Below are positions 1 through 9,060 of a stretch of DNA of 64,000 bases, piece by piece. Numbering within the stretch: the stretch's first letter is position 1; each line of letters starts with the position of its first letter. The translations under genes and the position numbers were made by a program. Under the pieces are notes generated by a model. The model searched no databases, had not been told where the DNA came from, and was given only the letters and a program-made list of their open reading frames with translations. The stretch is from Nemophila menziesii (lineage: Eukaryota; Streptophyta; Magnoliopsida; Boraginales; Hydrophyllaceae): positions 43,706,233 to 43,770,232 of the forward strand of contig JARWIR010000002.1 in NCBI GenBank assembly GCA_029959085.1. The letters are read 5' to 3'.

Positions 1-544
1 TTCCTAGATACAAAAATTGCAGTGATAAATAAATTAAATTATATATCAAAAAAACTAATAATTACAATTATTATATAAATATATGTCACTAAAGATAAAT
101 ATGATACTAATGTCATGTATTTTTTAATTATCTAATAATACAAACTAAAAATATATTCTATGAAAGGATTGATGACATGTGGTGTTTTACTATTTATGGG
201 TTTGGATAGCCACGTCTGAGTTGTTCTCTTTATCTACGATGTGTTAGTTTATTATCAACATAGTTTCCTTAAGTTGAGTTATAAAGATATAAAACTAAAT
301 CTTTTGAAGCTTAAAGAAATGATTATAAGATAATGGACACACGTATTTGGAATTTATAATTTGGAGATAAAGATTTTATTTGCAATTTGAACAGAGTGCT
401 TTCTATTCCAAACATTTTTCTTTTACATTGATATGTTTGAAATTTTATTTTTCAGAACAACAATAAAATTTTCCATAAGTATTAAACAATATATTTATTA
501 ATCTATAGATGGTCCTTTTTATCCATTGCTAACCCTTATTAAAA
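1..544. other. Upstream flank of the copy 0 F-box pseudogene
   Basis: AT-rich DNA without a supportable gene. From about position 10 it aligns by eye with the DNA before the F-box pseudogene of the later copies (about 14897-16545 in the first array unit and 58172-59788 in copy 5), for example the shared ATATATGTCACTA motif near 81. Parts present in the other copies, including the (AT)n tract, are missing here. It may contain the decayed promoter of the F-box gene, but I can pick out no specific element. Confidence 0.6.
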
Positions 545-1358
545 ATAGTTAGACGTAAAGCAAATTGAGAACATTCTCAAATGACACCATTGATGACCTT
601 ACCGATGGGGCAATTAAGTTATTATCTTCTTCCCGAAGACATCTTCGTCAAAGAGGTTATGTCTAGGCTATCCTTGAATCACTGATAAATTCCAGGTGTT
701 TTTGCAAAGCTTGGTTTTATCTGATCTCATCAGCTCGATTCATCCAAACTCACCTAATCAAGAACTCAAAATCCAACAATTATGCCAACCAGAAGGTGAT
801 TATACAAGGTATAGACTCATCTGCCAACAATTTCACTTAGTATGCCTACCCTTATTACTCAAATTCTATATGATTTTAGCTCCTAGTGAATCTGAAAAGT
901 AAATTGATTTACCAATAAATGATATACCAATAATTAATTCTATTTTCAACTTTTTTGTCCTTGCAATGGGCTATTTTAATGACTTGTTTTGTGTATCTGT
1001 GAGGTCAGGTTCATATATAATCTTTCACCCTTATTTGAAAAATTTCCATAGATTGTGGTTACTTGATAGACCGACCACTAGGGTATCGTTATGATGAAGT
1101 AAATGGAGATTATAAAGTCATATTACTTAATGGTGTTGCTGTAAATTATATTGAGAGTAAGATTTATAGTATAAATAATAATTTTTGGAGATCATTGAAG
1201 AGCCGCCCAAGTGAGAACTTTTACATTTTGATAAATGGTCTTTTAGTCTCCAAAAAACTTCACTGTCCATCCAACATGTTTTGCAGGGGCAAATTGGAGA
1301 AGACACTTTGAAGTCTCGTTATGAAAAGATTATGTTGATTTCACATAAACAATCTTAA
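545..1358 (+). pseudogene. F-box/FBA protein pseudogene, copy 0
   Basis: F-box proteins are substrate adaptors of SCF ubiquitin ligases; in plants many carry a C-terminal F-box-associated (FBA) domain. Here the F-box start is visible as LLPEDIFVKEVMSRL near 626-672, followed after small indels by LISSARFIQTH-like sequence. The rest reads in one exon: SESEK, a stop at 900-902, then VRSGSYIIFHPYLKNFHRLW, an FBA hallmark. A frameshift near 1070 leads into GYRYDEVNGDYKVILL and SINNNFWRSLK. The start codon position of the array copies (ATG) reads ATA at 545. A stop at 1356-1358 is shared by all six copies, and the same frame stays readable to about 1484 (SEDYDDAQNNSLPHFANQN), so the ancestral protein was probably longer. 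Several independent lesions make this a clear pseudogene. The F-box/FBA assignment rests on motif recognition. Confidence 0.75.
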
Positions 1359-1883
1359 GACTATTTTTATGGATTTTCAGAAGATTATGATGATGCTCAA
1401 AACAATTCATTGCCTCATTTTGCCAACCAGAACATCCTCACTAGCAACAACAAGTTAAATATGGGTTTTTCGGAATATTTAAGGTAAATAGTTGTTCTAG
1501 TTGTTAATTAGGAGAAAAATACTCTTCAATTTAATTAAAAAAAATATAAGTTAAAATTTGATATATATATTTTATTTTTTGTATTGTTCTTATTATTTGT
1601 TATTGATCAGTACACTACAATTATAAATACTATAAATACATAGTTAGTAAAATATATTTTGTATACTTTTGGAAAGACATGATATATTTAACTATATATG
1701 GACCTATTGTCAACTTACCTCCCTTTTCCCAAGGGACCTATAAGATAAAAAGATATACATATCTATAGTGATTCATTTATTTAAAATTAATATTAACTAT
1801 AATTTTATTTAAATGCAGGAGGCAATTGAAATCAATATGAAAGACAAGACGAGAATCAAACATATCTTACACTATTTATAATA
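1359..1883. other. 3' flank of copy 0 F-box pseudogene, up to the Helitron insertion
   Basis: Contains the in-frame readable tail of the F-box pseudogene to about 1484, then AT-rich DNA that is collinear with 17243-17775 of the first array unit (shared GGAGGCAATTGAAATCAATA and CACTATTTATAATA). The collinearity stops after 1883, where the Helitron-like insertion begins. No other gene seen. Confidence 0.65.
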
Positions 1884-2359
1884 ATAGAAATGCCCCGTAC
1901 CTGAAGGTACTTAGGCCAAAATGAATTCGAAATAGGAAAACTGTATTTGATATTTGAGAGATTAACGCTATTTAGTCACTATTTGACAAAAATACAATTT
2001 TTTAAAATTTAATTTTTTTATACGAAAGTGAAGATACACAGAGTTAGTAGGCTTGAGACTTTTGAAAAGTTTTCTACTATCGTCTTACCTAACTTCAAGA
2101 GAAAGGCTCGAATCTTTCACATTTTTCAGCTCTAATAGATTGTTAACTTTAAACAGAAAAGGGTACACACGACTAAAAGAAATTTAACTTACATCAATTT
2201 TTAATATAAAAAGCATTAAATACTGAATCGTAAAATTATGAACACTAATAAAATTAGGACGTGTCTGAACTTGTCCAGCAAGAGTCACACTAATAGTACT
2301 GTAATGTGAGTTGGTTCGGATTTGGCTTCCTAGCTGAGTCTACTTGTTGGTGATGTACC

Positions 2360-3410
2360 TTAGAAAGATTTGAATAAGCGTGACCATCTAAATCTATACG
2401 AACCCCCACCTACATTTGAAGTATTTGCATTGGAGGTCCCTACATACTTCGAACAACCAACAATTTGTTTTTCAGCTTCACAATCTACCATAATAGCCTC
2501 AAATTTATTATGTAATTGCACTATGGTCCCTGAATAGATTGGGATCGAATTAGGATTTGTTATGCAAAATAGGAAACTCATCAATAAGAGAGACCAAACA
2601 CATTACTTCAGCACCTATTACATACCAAACTGTAAATGTGTCAAACACATGCGATCATTTCTTTTTAATTAAGAATTCAACCACTGGACATACATAAATA
2701 TCTACTGGAGTAGAATCTCACTCAACTGACCCTTTCTTTGTATTTAAATCAGTGCACACAGCCGTGCCTCCTTGTGGCAGTTGTTCAAGAAATATCTCCA
2801 CTATGTTACAGAGAGGTAAAAGAAAAAAAAGGACAGAAAGAGGGAAAAAGAAGAATAATTTGATTTTAAAAATAAAAGTCTCGATGAACCTAATACATAC
2901 GGGGAAGGGTGACTCTATCGGTTCCATATTTCACCTACAATCACATTGAAATATACATAAATATTTCAAAAAGAACCTAATTTATGAAAGAGTAATTAAT
3001 GGAAAAAAGAAACTAACCTGAGTAGTATAGCCACTAAATTCTTGTCCAAGGATCAAAAGTGTTGCATCTTGAGTGTGGGTCCACCCAAGTTTAACAATGT
3101 CTTTGAACTCCAACAACAATCACTCGTCAATTTCACTTTGCAATAATATCAGCATATTTACAATTCTAATCCTTATAACTTCTGCTAGAGAAAGGTCTAT
3201 AAGACAATTATCATCATATATAACTTTACAGCTACTACACTAATACATAGTCATTATCTACTTCAGTTATAAGCTTGTCAAACATTAAGGCACAATCTTA
3301 AAATATTACAAAAAACTTAGCTCAACCTTGGAGTTTAGTGTAGTGTGTAACTGTTTCAACTTTGGTATTAATCTTCCATTTAATTCTATAGCAGCCTCTA
3401 TATGCATAAC
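2360..3410 (-). pseudogene. Captured fragment of class II fumarate hydratase (fumarase), at least four exons
   Basis: Fumarase converts fumarate to malate in the TCA cycle. Four minus-strand exon pieces follow the order of the family. 3327-3410 (after AG, before GT) encodes VMHIEAAIELNGRLIPKLKQ; 3018 to about 3107 encodes [18 protein letters not shown] then [10 protein letters not shown]; 2731-2800 encodes LPQGGTAVCTDLNTKK; about 2360-2529 encodes HNKFEAIMVDC and then diverges. Family members read roughly GRTHTQDA, GGTAVGTGLNTKKG and ENKFEA at these places, so R to W and GTGLN to CTDLN are damaging-looking changes. The N-terminal third, the SS loop signature (GSxxMPxKxNP) and the C-terminus are absent. 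Splice sites are still recognisable, so genomic DNA, not mRNA, was captured. Introns hold the short repeats at 3530-3990. Not expected to be functional. Confidence 0.8.
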
Positions 3411-3524
3411 CTAAACATCAAGATGAAAGTAAATTATAAATATCCACCAATACACTGTAAAAAATTCAAATAAGAATTACTCCGAAAGACCACATTATAG
3501 TTTTGAATCTTAAAATCGATTCTT

Positions 3525-3990
3525 ACAGTTCAAATAAGAGCGCAATTTTTGCATAATATACGGACATAAGTGCAATTATATTTTCTAGTGCATATTCATG
3601 TCTCAGTGTTTGCATCAGTGTGCTATATAGTGCATTTTTTGTATAATATAGGGACCTATAGTGCAATGGAATCCTGATCTCTTCTAGTGCACGTTCATGT
3701 CTCAGTGTTTGCAACAATGGTCGATATAGTGCATTTTTACAGCATATAGGGACCTATACTGCAACTTTTGCATTTTTTAAGGACTTGAGTGCAATTAGAG
3801 AATCCTGGCTCTTTTAGATGTATGTGTCTCTCTTCCGAGTGGCCTATAATGCTTTTCCCCATAGTATAGGGGTCTATAGTGCAATTGTTGCCTCATATAA
3901 AGACCTATAGTGCAATTTTTGCATTATATAGGGACATAAGAGCAATTCGATAATCTTACTCTCTTAAGTTGATATGCAAAAATTGAACTA
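3525..3990. repeat. Degenerate short tandem repeats inside the captured segment
   Basis: Phrases such as ATAGGGACCTATAGTGCAAT and TTCATGTCTCAGTGTTTGCA recur. One pair of about 100 bp starts near 3580 and 3682, and further shorter copies run to about 3990. They lie upstream, on the minus strand, of the fumarase exon at 3327-3410 and look like intronic or spacer DNA of the captured segment. Confidence 0.6.
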
Positions 3991-4244
3991 TATGATCCCT
4001 ATACAATGCAAAAAATGCGCAATAGATCCTGGTATTAACTTTATTTACATTAATTACACGATAAGTCTTTGTAATAAAGCAAGCTTACCAAAGAATTTGT
4101 ATATCAAACAAAATTTTACTGGTTAAAAACAATTATTCAGGTAATGCTAGAACTGCGTATACCAAAACACATAATTAACTGTAGTTTTAAGGACCATTTT
4201 GAAAATATTAAAACTACCTGTCAATATTCAACAGAAGGATTAGG

Positions 4245-4331
4245 TTAAGCATAAACGGTAAGTAACCGCCTCAAAGCATTTCTTCCATCTTCATCTAAAG
4301 CAGGATGGACCGGAAAAGTTCGAGGTAAAAT
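4245..4331 (-). pseudogene. Captured exon fragment of a TBC-domain Rab GTPase-activating protein
   Basis: The minus strand reads ILPRTFPVHPALDEDGRN and then ALRRLLTVYA before a TAA at 4245-4247. This matches the plant TBC (RabGAP) segment DIPRTFPGHPALDEDGRNALRR that precedes the NPSVGYCQ motif. TBC proteins stimulate GTP hydrolysis by Rab GTPases in membrane traffic; the R of the IxxDxxR finger is outside this piece. Only a single short exon piece is present, with no flanking TBC motifs that I can find. It lies in Helitron B in the same orientation as the fumarase fragment, but comes from a different gene. Recognition is by motif memory without alignment. Confidence 0.7.
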
Positions 4332-4565
4332 CATATGGATAAATAATAAAATTTCAGGGACTAAAGTGCAAAATCAAAAATTAACATTTTACTAATGGTA
4401 AAAATCATACCTTTTAAAAGAATTTAATTCTCCCCTTTCTTTGCAGATATTGTATTTATAGCCAGCACCTTCTTTAGAATCAGCTTAGCAATATATTGAT
4501 ATCTTGATCAGCTTTACAATATATTGATATCTTGGTGCAGAAATTCAATCGCGTGAAGATGATGG

Positions 4566-4637
4566 ACCAATTTATAAACTCTCCAAGAAAACCCTTTGCA
4601 GCTTCAACTTGTGCTTCAGCACATTCATGAACATCAC
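4566..4637 (-). pseudogene. Possible captured exon, gene not recognised
   Basis: The minus strand reads SDVHECAEAQVEAAKGFLGE followed by FINW, with a coding-like amino-acid composition unlike the AT-rich surroundings. It lies between the TBC fragment and the GC-rich stretch at 4900-5160, in the same orientation. I cannot assign a family; it could belong to the same source gene as one of its neighbours. Confidence 0.3.
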
Positions 4638-4899
4638 TTCAGTTTATTTACTTCCAGATCCTACCTGCTATATCCAATGCAAAGCATTGAACTAAAAACC
4701 AATTAACTCCTCTATTGTTCATTTGATCGTCCGTCTTGAGCGCGATTAAGACTGATTGTATAAAAACAAATTAATGAGTTTTGTCGCCTGCCATCGCCAC
4801 TTGTACTTCAATCTAATCCGCCACATCATAACCACCTTTGATTATTTTTCTAACTAACCAAAATTGAAATTGAAATCTGAAATCAAACAAAGCCTGGTG

Positions 4900-5160
4900 A
4901 AGGTTGGTTGTGAGGGTTTGTGTGCTATGAGGGAACGTTCGTGGACAGAGGGGTGATTGTGAACGGAGGAGGTGATTTGATGGTGTTGGGTGTGGCGCCG
5001 TGAATGGAAGTTGAAGGAAAGAAGCTGAGGGAGAAAGATGCTAGTGTTGGTGAGATTTTGAGGCGGCCTATGAGGTGAGTTTCGGTTGTGCCATGAGCTT
5101 GACGGTGAGCGAACGGAGAGGCTAGAGAGTTAATCGTGACTTTGTTTTGTGTTGTGAAAT
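4900..5160 (-). other. GC-richer stretch near the 5' end of Helitron B, perhaps a captured 5' exon/UTR
   Basis: Clearly richer in G and C than its surroundings. On the minus strand it is pyrimidine- and proline/serine/threonine-codon-rich (many CCT, TCA, ACC), as in a 5' UTR or transit-peptide-like first exon. A possible ATG-led reading (MAQPKLTS) hits a stop at once, so no gene is claimed. It lies upstream, in the same orientation, of the captured TBC and fumarase pieces. Confidence 0.3.
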
Positions 5161-5224
5161 GTGAACTAACAAAAGGAAAAAAAAGTGACAGAGTGCGTGA
5201 TTAGAGGAGAGAGAAATTTCTTTT

Positions 5225-5352
5225 ATACAACCATCACTTATGTTTTGCCAGAATCTATCCTGGCCACCACTTATGTTTTTTTTTAATCGATCCTGCCACC
5301 ACTTAAGTGGATAAAACAGGACCGTAGGAAATTTTTTGAAATATAATATAGA
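5225..5352 (-). repeat. Helitron B 5' terminal region with short direct repeats
   Basis: Three short copies of a CCACCACTTATGTTTT-like phrase (near 5230, 5261 and 5294 on the plus strand) lie close to the presumed 5' TC terminus at 5352. They may be subterminal repeats of the element. Confidence 0.4.
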
Positions 5353-5595
5353 TTAGGTATTGCCCGTGTGCACTTCGAACAATTTAAAATTCGAATGTAA
5401 ATTTATATTTAAGAACACATATATTCTTAGAAAAACCCCTGAAGACAATTTAACAATATTAATTTACAAAATTAAATATTACACTGGATAAACAAAATTT
5501 CTTGAGATAAAAATAAATTTAAAAAATTTCAATAGCGACATAAATTATAAATCAGTCAACCAAAATATACTTTTATGTAATACAAAATAAAAATC

Positions 5596-5920
5596 TCAAA
5601 TATTTGAGATGACATGAATACAAAATAGCCCATAACTACTAAGTGTCTTTTTCTTGAATCTTTTCAATATTCTTATCACGTTTTTTGTGCATCTGTCTCG
5701 TAAGTCTACAAAACGTGGATATATCAACATACATATATCGCTCGATTTGGGGAACCGCGAAAATAACTTGCGTATTTGAAATATTGTAATTAAGTATGTA
5801 TTACAAATATAAATCATATAACGGTATAACCTATGAGTAATTTTACCATGTGATTGTAATCCCATCTAGCCACACGTCTTCCTTTTTTCCAATCAGCATT
5901 CATAAGTTGCTTCCAATTCT
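5596..5920 (-). other. Possible captured exon remnants, unassigned
   Basis: An open minus-strand frame of 89 codons spans 5596-5865. Another frame reads NWKQLMNADWKKGRRVARWD near 5860-5918 just before a GT, and RGSPNRAIYV near 5735-5765, which look more like protein. These could be exons of a captured gene separated by short introns. I recognise no family, so no product is given. Confidence 0.25.
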
Positions 5921-6819
5921 ACATATAATTCAAAATAATTATTTTGTAATAAGCTTTACTCACATTAAAGAAAAGTTTTATTTATTTCTTACTTGTGGTG
6001 ATTTTAATCAATAAAATTTCTCCTTGTCCCTTAATGTAACAATCACATTTTGTGATTGAAGGAACTGAACCTACAATTTGAATTCATAATTACAGTTCAA
6101 AAATTATATACACAACCAAAATACGTAATGCGTATAAGATAGGTTAACTTACGGTTTCTATGAGATTTCTGTTAGCCTGGAAAAATAGTACTATTTAGCA
6201 AAGAATTATACAAATAGTAAAATAAACACAAAAAATTACTTACGACACAACTCTTGTAAACAATCATTTTTTTACTGTTAATAAAACCTGTGGAGTAGTA
6301 ACAACATTGTATATTAGTTATTATATATTAACAAAATTTAAATATCATGTAATTACTAAATAGTTATCTTGAATGATTTAATCTTATCATATAAAAAGTT
6401 AAATTTAAGATAATAATAAATTGAACAATAAACTCTTATCTATCATTCTAAATTTTTAATTATTTGTCGTTATATATTAACTAACTTTAATACCTAAATA
6501 AAATTAAATATGTCTCAACAAAAGTTATTATTCATTAAAAACAGTAGAAAACTATTACAAACAGTTTATTCATCAATAGGTTGAATGGAGTAAGACAATG
6601 TTTTGATATGAGGTATATCATAAACACTTGATTAACTCTAAAAAACTCCCTAAACCTATTAGATCCAGACAATTCTATTAAGCACTAATCGGAAGTTGCT
6701 AGAAACATGTCGGCCATAATGGTGTCATACATCATGGTTAATTACACGTCATCAAGTAAACTTTCGAGTTCTGACAAACTGACCATCGTATTGAGTCGTG
6801 GAAGTATACTTGTCACAGG

Positions 6820-7056
6820 CTAATTAGATGGGAGCGTCGAAACAATCACGTATAACAAAGCGGGAAAATCTAAAGGATAGTTATCTCTCTTAAAGGCGAT
6901 ATATCGTAATTCTTTTCTTTTTATGCGTGAGTACACGTCGTGTGTTATATTCATTGGTGCACTAACAAACTCATACCACCTAAGATAAGTTTCATAAATT
7001 TCGCCAGACTCATCATAGACATCCAAAGATATTTCTATCATGTTGATTGTTTCCAT
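6820..7056 (-). CDS. Hypothetical 78-codon ORF or captured exon in Helitron A
   Basis: ATG-led reading frame beginning METINMIEISLDVYDESGEI and ending in a TAA, in a region otherwise dense with stops. Its amino-acid usage is coding-like (acidic and aromatic residues, no low-complexity runs). A TTTTTTGCAG acceptor-like sequence lies about 20 bp upstream on the minus strand (near 7075), so it may be a terminal exon, not a complete gene. I do not recognise a domain. It sits between the presumed element end at 5353 and the exportin-like exons at 8180-8527, all on the same strand, which suggests captured cargo. It could also be a chance ORF. Confidence 0.3.
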   Translation of the reverse strand: METINMIEISLDVYDESGEIYETYLRWYEFVSAPMNITHDVYSRIKRKELRYIAFKRDNYPLDFPALLYVIVSTLPSN

Positions 7057-7809
7057 TTCTTATTAATTTTAAGCCTGCAAAAAGTTTTTTATTAGTTAGG
7101 TTTACTCTAATTTCTTTGATTTTTTAGTCGTTTAGATAATTCTGTATATATTAAATAATGTAATATAACTGATACAATAATGTAATATAACTTATCTTAA
7201 TACAATAAATCTCAATACAATACAATTTCTAGATATCGGCATGGTTAAGGCGTACTTGTGAAACTTTTGTACTTGTACTCATTTAGGATGTTGCAAGAAG
7301 TATTATGAAATTCTTAATTCTGAGAAGCAAGTTTATTTTAAAATCTCATTAATTTATAATTTTAATAACTAATTTATTTATTTATTCAAAGGATTTAGGT
7401 ATATTTATTGGTGTTATAATTTTAAAGTAGAATTAATCTTATGTAATGTTATATAGATATATATATATATTTATTGAAATATGATAAAGTATTAAGTAAG
7501 AATAAAAAATTAGTATGATAACAAACAGTCAATATATTATTCTAAGAAATTTTCTTATATATAGTAAGAAAAAAAATCAATATTTCAATTAAAGTGCATA
7601 TTCAAGAATAAAAGAAATTTAACACATGACATTTCAACATATTTGATCATTTTAGTAATATCATCCTGAAAAGTAAAAAAAAAAATTAATTAATTTATTA
7701 AAAATAATTAATTAAACATTGTCACGTAATTTTGCAAGACTTACCCGTTGATTTATCTTTTGTTGCATAATGCACTGTAATGATGAAAGAATTGAAGCGT
7801 GTGAATTGT

Positions 7810-8095
7810 TTGTAGGTCCCTGAAGATTTAATAATTGCAAATTAAGTCCCTATATTATGCAAAATAGCCTATATTCTATCAAAGAAACAGCAAAAAAGAT
7901 GGGGCAAGTGAAGATTTTGAATATATGGAGGGACCACAGCTATTTTTAGGACCCTGAAGATTTAATAATTGCACTATAAGTCTCTATATTATGCAAAATA
8001 GCCTATAGTCTATCAAGGAAACAACAAATATTCACACAAACAGTAAAAAGGATGGCACAAAAGAAGATTTTGAATATTTAGAGGGATTACAAAGT
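7810..8095. repeat. Direct repeat of about 135 bp, two copies
   Basis: The phrase CCTGAAGATTTAATAATTGCA starts near 7818 and again near 7952. In both copies it is followed by TATTATGCAAAATAGCCTATA and by AGAAGATTTTGAATAT-like sequence. The second copy carries a short extra stretch. It lies just downstream, on the minus strand, of the exportin-like exons and looks intronic. Confidence 0.65.
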
Positions 8096-8179
8096 ATTAT
8101 TATAAATTTTTCTTTTTTTTTCAATGGGGTAGAAATATTCTTTTGAAAACCTAGAGACTTATAGTGAATTGAGATTTAC

Positions 8180-8527
8180 CTTTTAACAGAGAATTGAGAA
8201 TTGCCTTTTAATTCAGCTTCTACAATTAAATTAAAGAGATTAGCTGCAGCAATAATCCCTTGTGGTGGAAAACCGTCATGACCCATACTATCAAATGGCT
8301 GTTTAGAAAATTTAAAATGTAAATATATATATGTATATATATATATATATGTTTATATATATATATATATATATGTTTATATATATATATATACAGATAT
8401 AAAAAGAAATAATGAAATTTACCATGAGAAGTACAGTCCAAGTATCTAATAAAATATCACGTGCTACCCAACTCCATGTTTCTTCGCCAGTGTAATTAGT
8501 CATAAGGTCTTTAACTGCTTCACACAT
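8180..8527 (-). pseudogene. Captured two-exon fragment of an exportin-4-like nuclear transport receptor
   Basis: Exon piece 8423-8527 encodes CEAVKDLMTNYTGEETW then SWVARDILLDTWTVLLM and ends at a GT donor. The intron 8299-8422 contains an interrupted (TA)n tract and ends in CTAAACAG. The exon 8180-8298 encodes PFDSMGHDGFPPQGIIAAAN, LFNLIVEAELKGNSQFSVK and ends at another GT donor. The pairing of a WxVRDILLDTW-type helix with AAANLFxLIVExELK recalls plant exportin-4, a karyopherin-beta family receptor, but this is from memory of the family and not aligned. Only about 75 residues are present against more than 1,000 in the family. It abuts the breakpoint at about 8529, so any upstream part was lost with the deletion there. 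Confidence 0.55.
8319..8397. repeat. Interrupted (TA)n microsatellite
   Basis: TA-rich simple repeat with regularly spaced ATGTTTATAT interruptions, inside the intron of the exportin-like fragment. Confidence 0.8.
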
Positions 8528-8529
8528 AA

Positions 8530-9060
8530 GTCACACATCGATTATCAATGATTAAGTTATAGCCTAAGAAACACCTTTCCTAATTCATTTTATCACCTTA
8601 TCCAATATTTTGATACAATCGTTATAATCTTATGATATTGTAGAGCTTAAACTCTTTACATATATTTGATAGATTCCATCTCAACTCACCCTTAGTTACA
8701 AAAGTGATTAGTTATGTCTAATATGCTTTCGACTAGCATTTGGACAAACCAGGAGTCCAGTAACTAGACACAACAAGTAAACAAGAAACACAACAAGTAC
8801 ACAAGTAACTATAGAGATGATATTGTGTTAAAGGATTTCCAAGAATTTACGTCCTTATAGAGATTAACCTACTTAACAATTCAGCATGAATAACCATTAG
8901 GAATGTATTGCGTTGTTCGGTCTGATAATCACATCTCTATGTACGTTATCTATACACCTAACTAGATTAACGAGAACTATTAATATTAATCCAATAAAAA
9001 TGTGTTAGCTACATAATAATCTATTAGGATCATCAAGGTCCTAACTCGATCATCCTATGA
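8530..9060. repeat. Dispersed repeat block R, copy 0 instance
   Basis: Collinear with 18795-19320 of the first array unit and with a diverged second instance at about 12280-12800. Shared phrases include AGAGATTAACCTACTTAACA and CTCTATGTACRTTATCTATA. The spread and divergence of the copies suggest part of an old LTR element, but I find neither LTR ends nor coding sequence, so the class is unknown. Confidence 0.6.

Larger units (their letters stand above)
1884..5352 (-). mobile_element. Non-autonomous Helitron-like element B carrying captured gene fragments
   Basis: On the minus strand the element starts at 5352 with TCTATATTATATTTC, a Helitron-type 5'-TC end preceded by A. It ends near 1884 with a hairpin (stem GTACC/GGTAC, plus-strand positions 1897-1910) followed by GGGGCATTTCTAT. 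The final CTAT departs from the canonical CTRR by one base. The next host base is T, as expected for insertion between A and T, and the array units give the empty site (TATAATA/TAAC near 17783). Inside lie exon pieces of fumarase and a TBC-domain RabGAP, both on the minus strand, and a GC-rich 5'-like stretch near 4900-5160. No Rep/helicase is visible, so it would need a helper element. A Pack-MULE is less likely because I see no terminal inverted repeats. Confidence 0.65.
5353..8529 (-). mobile_element. Helitron-like element A, 5' end missing, carrying an exportin-4-like fragment
   Basis: The minus strand ends at 5353 with ACGGGCAATACCTAA, a canonical CTRR end followed by T. This matches the end of the neighbouring element B (ACGGGGCATTTCTAT) position by position, so the two look like one family. 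Element B's 5' TC directly abuts this end, as expected if B inserted at the A/T just outside A. The other end is not seen: at about 8529 the sequence joins copy 0 DNA matching 18795 of the array unit, while the roughly 1 kb that should lie between (17785-18795 in unit 1) is gone. A deletion probably removed the 5' end of A plus host DNA. Cargo includes exportin-like exons at 8180-8527 and a coding-like ORF at 6820-7056. Confidence 0.5.

Noticed and set aside
3525..3990. CRISPR-like repeated short sequences
   Set aside because: Repeats are degenerate, unevenly spaced and lie in an intron-like plant context; nothing prokaryotic in the window.
1884..5352. Pack-MULE as carrier of the captured genes
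   Set aside because: No long terminal inverted repeats or 8-10-bp target duplications seen; the TC start, the hairpin-bearing end and the A/T insertion site fit a Helitron better.
8226..8441. Minus-strand ORFs rich in I/Y/K across 8226-8527
   Set aside because: The repetitive part is translation of the intronic (TA)n tract. Only the exon parts (8423-8527 and 8180-8298, in spliced frame) are meaningful.
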